DNA of 64,000 nucleotides, taken from NCBI GenBank assembly GCA_037127255.1, contig JBANSL010000012.1:38617115-38681114 (forward strand), in the 5' to 3' direction. The notes below the pieces were generated by a model. That model was not told the origin of the DNA and did not search any database. It saw nothing but the letters and a program-made list of their open reading frames with translations. Both the position numbers and the translations under genes were made by a program. This DNA comes from Persicaria tinctoria. Lineage: Eukaryota; Streptophyta; Magnoliopsida; Caryophyllales; Polygonaceae. Below are positions 63,401-64,000 of the stretch, one piece after another; the first letter of the stretch is position 1, and each line of letters opens with the position of its first letter.

Positions 63401-64000
63401 CAGTTGAGCCACTTGATTTCCTGTTCAGATCAGGATTGTTGGATCTCGACGTCTGAGGCTTAAACTTGCTCTTTGAATGCCAGCTAGGGTATCCGATTAG
63501 CTCCCAGCACCTTTCCATCTTGTGGTTCCCAGAACAATGGCCACACTTCAAACGTCTTGGTTTCTCCTCCTCATGGCGAGAGGTGAGAGCAGATCTCTTG
63601 GATTCCTCTTCCTTTTGCTTTGTCATGAGAGCAGTGGAGGCAAGATCAGACTTGCTGAGCCTCTTTTCTGAGTACTTCTGACTCTGATCTCCTTGCATCA
63701 GAAGAGAATGAGCAGTACTAGGAGATGGCAGTGGTGTAGTCATCAGGATCTGCCTTCGAGCCCCATCATACTTCTCATGTAGTCCCATAAGGAACTTCAT
63801 AAGTTTGTTCTCTAGATCAGCTTCTTCCGCTTGCTTTTGCAGATTACACTCACATTTGCCACAACGACACTTGATTGAGGGGATCACCACTGACTGACGC
63901 CTCCACAATCCTTTTAGTTTGGTGAAATACTCAGTCAATTCAGATTTGTCTTGCTGACAATCATGAATTTCTCGCTGGATTTCAAAAATCAGAGGGCCAT
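60405..64000 (-). CDS. Ty1/copia polyprotein: Gag, protease, integrase, RT (partial at window edge)
   Basis: Open from the right edge to 60408. Domains in order: Gag end (EYFTKLKGLW, LMKFLMGLHEKYDGARRQIL); CCHC knuckle C-X2-C-X4-H-X4-C (CGHCSGNHKMERC, near 63520-63550); protease WILDSAATDHM (near 63180), where the usual DSG reads DSA; GAG-pre-integrase LWHLRLGHAPI and CTVCPLAKQ; integrase with CDVWGP, RTDQGTEF and RVERRHRY (DDE residues intact); RT with WLFKLKYHSDGTLDRHKARLVARGF, MDVTNAFLHGDL and YVDD at 60786-60797. Almost intact: one nonsense codon at 60405 and the DSA change are the only clear defects. Youngest-looking LTR element in the window. Confidence 0.9.
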   Translation of the reverse strand, partial: GPLIFEIQREIHDCQQDKSELTEYFTKLKGLWRRQSVVIPSIKCRCGKCECNLQKQAEEADLENKLMKFLMGLHEKYDGARRQILMTTPLPSPSTAHSLLMQGDQSQKYSEKRLSKSDLASTALMTKQKEEESKRSALTSRHEEEKPRRLKCGHCSGNHKMERCWELIGYPSWHSKSKFKPQTSRSNNPDLNRKSSGSTGGSKANAVMNASQELLNGGSGVSSSGLSADHQKLLGSIISLLRQADNSTHESHLAGELCFNAVHSNSLWILDSAATDHMTSNWSLLVDPISLSSPSTINFADGSSCAITHTGSVRFPNLTLHNVLFVPTFHFNLLSLPKLVREFKFHVNLDYDFCVIQDQTKTKMMAYGRYRDGMYYMYPATNGVVPSDLKLLYPHSLASISSFPTFLPKNTVSSLTQSTALWHLRLGHAPIVKLKHISAINDNIESTFSHECTVCPLAKQTHLPFASSSASADHVFELLHCDVWGPYDTPTKEGFRFFLTIVDDKSRGVWAFLLKHKSEVASALQTFILRSQNQFDAHVKTIRTDQGTEFLNSTLTAFLQSLGIVHQRSCVYTPQQNGRVERRHRYLLEMARSFMIQANLPVHFWGDSILTATYIINRLPNPLLHHKTPHEILFKAPPTYDHLRVFGCLGYVTMTAYPSIKKFHARSDPCIFLGYPFGIKGYKVFNLKTRSTMVSRDIKFLESIFPYKRYSDAPRSTTSTSFIDFVDQHFPMDYVSPDIASSPEHVFSTPAATPHNEITTTSSHADYEPTPISVNFDDTPPIEPQPRHATRDHRPPAWLRDYVYMASAGMTNASSSSTSNHPHAISSHLSYSTCSPHYRAFIANSTALSEPTSVSDALTSSSWCDAMLVELEALERNGTWVIQPLHADKSVVSCKWLFKLKYHSDGTLDRHKARLVARGFTQVEGIDYSETFAPVARMITVRTLLALAAAQDWPLFQMDVTNAFLHGDLDEEVFMTLPPAYSHLKRLQAHKQGEPTKHCPQGEIFSEANGSPMVCKLQKSLYGLKQAPHQWFAKFSSAVQEAGFLQSKADYSLFTRKSGKAFTTLLVYVDDMVITGNDLTEIQRLKLFLKSNFQIKDLGDMRYFLGIEVDRTAAGVFLNQWKYTMELLEETGMTNAKPLHTPLDIHVKLTGEGEHMRNPHLYRRLVGKLIYLTVTRPDITYSVQVLSQFMQTPCVEH

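Overview
This 64 kb window looks like repeat-dense nuclear DNA from a flowering plant. I see no intact host gene. Nearly everything recognisable is a transposable element or a fragment of one, nested up to three deep. The plant call rests on Athila-like Ty3/gypsy elements with a primer-binding site of tRNA-Asp type and env-position ORFs, a plant L1-type LINE with a C-terminal RNase H domain, a Ty1/copia element, hAT elements with GGTC-rich subterminal regions, and a GC-rich insert resembling plant mitochondrial spacer DNA. The species cannot be told from the window.

Layout. 1-5279 (minus): the 5' LTR and whole coding part of a non-autonomous Athila-like element (called A1), inserted into a decayed LINE (5280-9368, minus), which is itself split by a GC-rich insert (7445-8847). 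9353-10300: unassigned repeats. 10310-11366: another LINE remnant (minus). 11366-18060 (plus): a nearly full-length L1-type LINE (L1-a) with a 19 bp target-site duplication. 18281-26850 (minus): an Athila-like element (called G) lacking its gag, 5' LTR and PBS, followed by a scrap of another gypsy 3' end and a 231 bp block that also occurs left of G. 28886-37609 (plus): a complete non-autonomous element (A3) with both LTRs. 37610-51968 (minus): a larger Athila-like element (A2) with gag, protease, RT, RNase H, integrase and a probable env-position ORF, interrupted by an hAT element that carries a second hAT. 52-57.8 kb: repeats, a copia gag scrap and a LINE-type retroposon. 57857-59169: a third hAT. 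59651-64000 (minus): a nearly intact copia element running off the right edge.

How the parts relate. A1, A2 and A3 form one family. A2 carries a complete though mutated enzyme set. A1 and A3, found independently, both keep Gag, protease and an isolated integrase-C-terminal (GPY/F-like) module and lack RT, RNase H and the integrase core. They look like a non-autonomous subfamily that could be mobilised by an A2-like partner. All three are studded with short self-complementary TCGA-based motifs in LTRs, untranslated parts and protein linkers. Element G carries a different self-complementary motif (GCGGCCGC-based) in the corresponding places. This parallel is the most unusual signal in the window.
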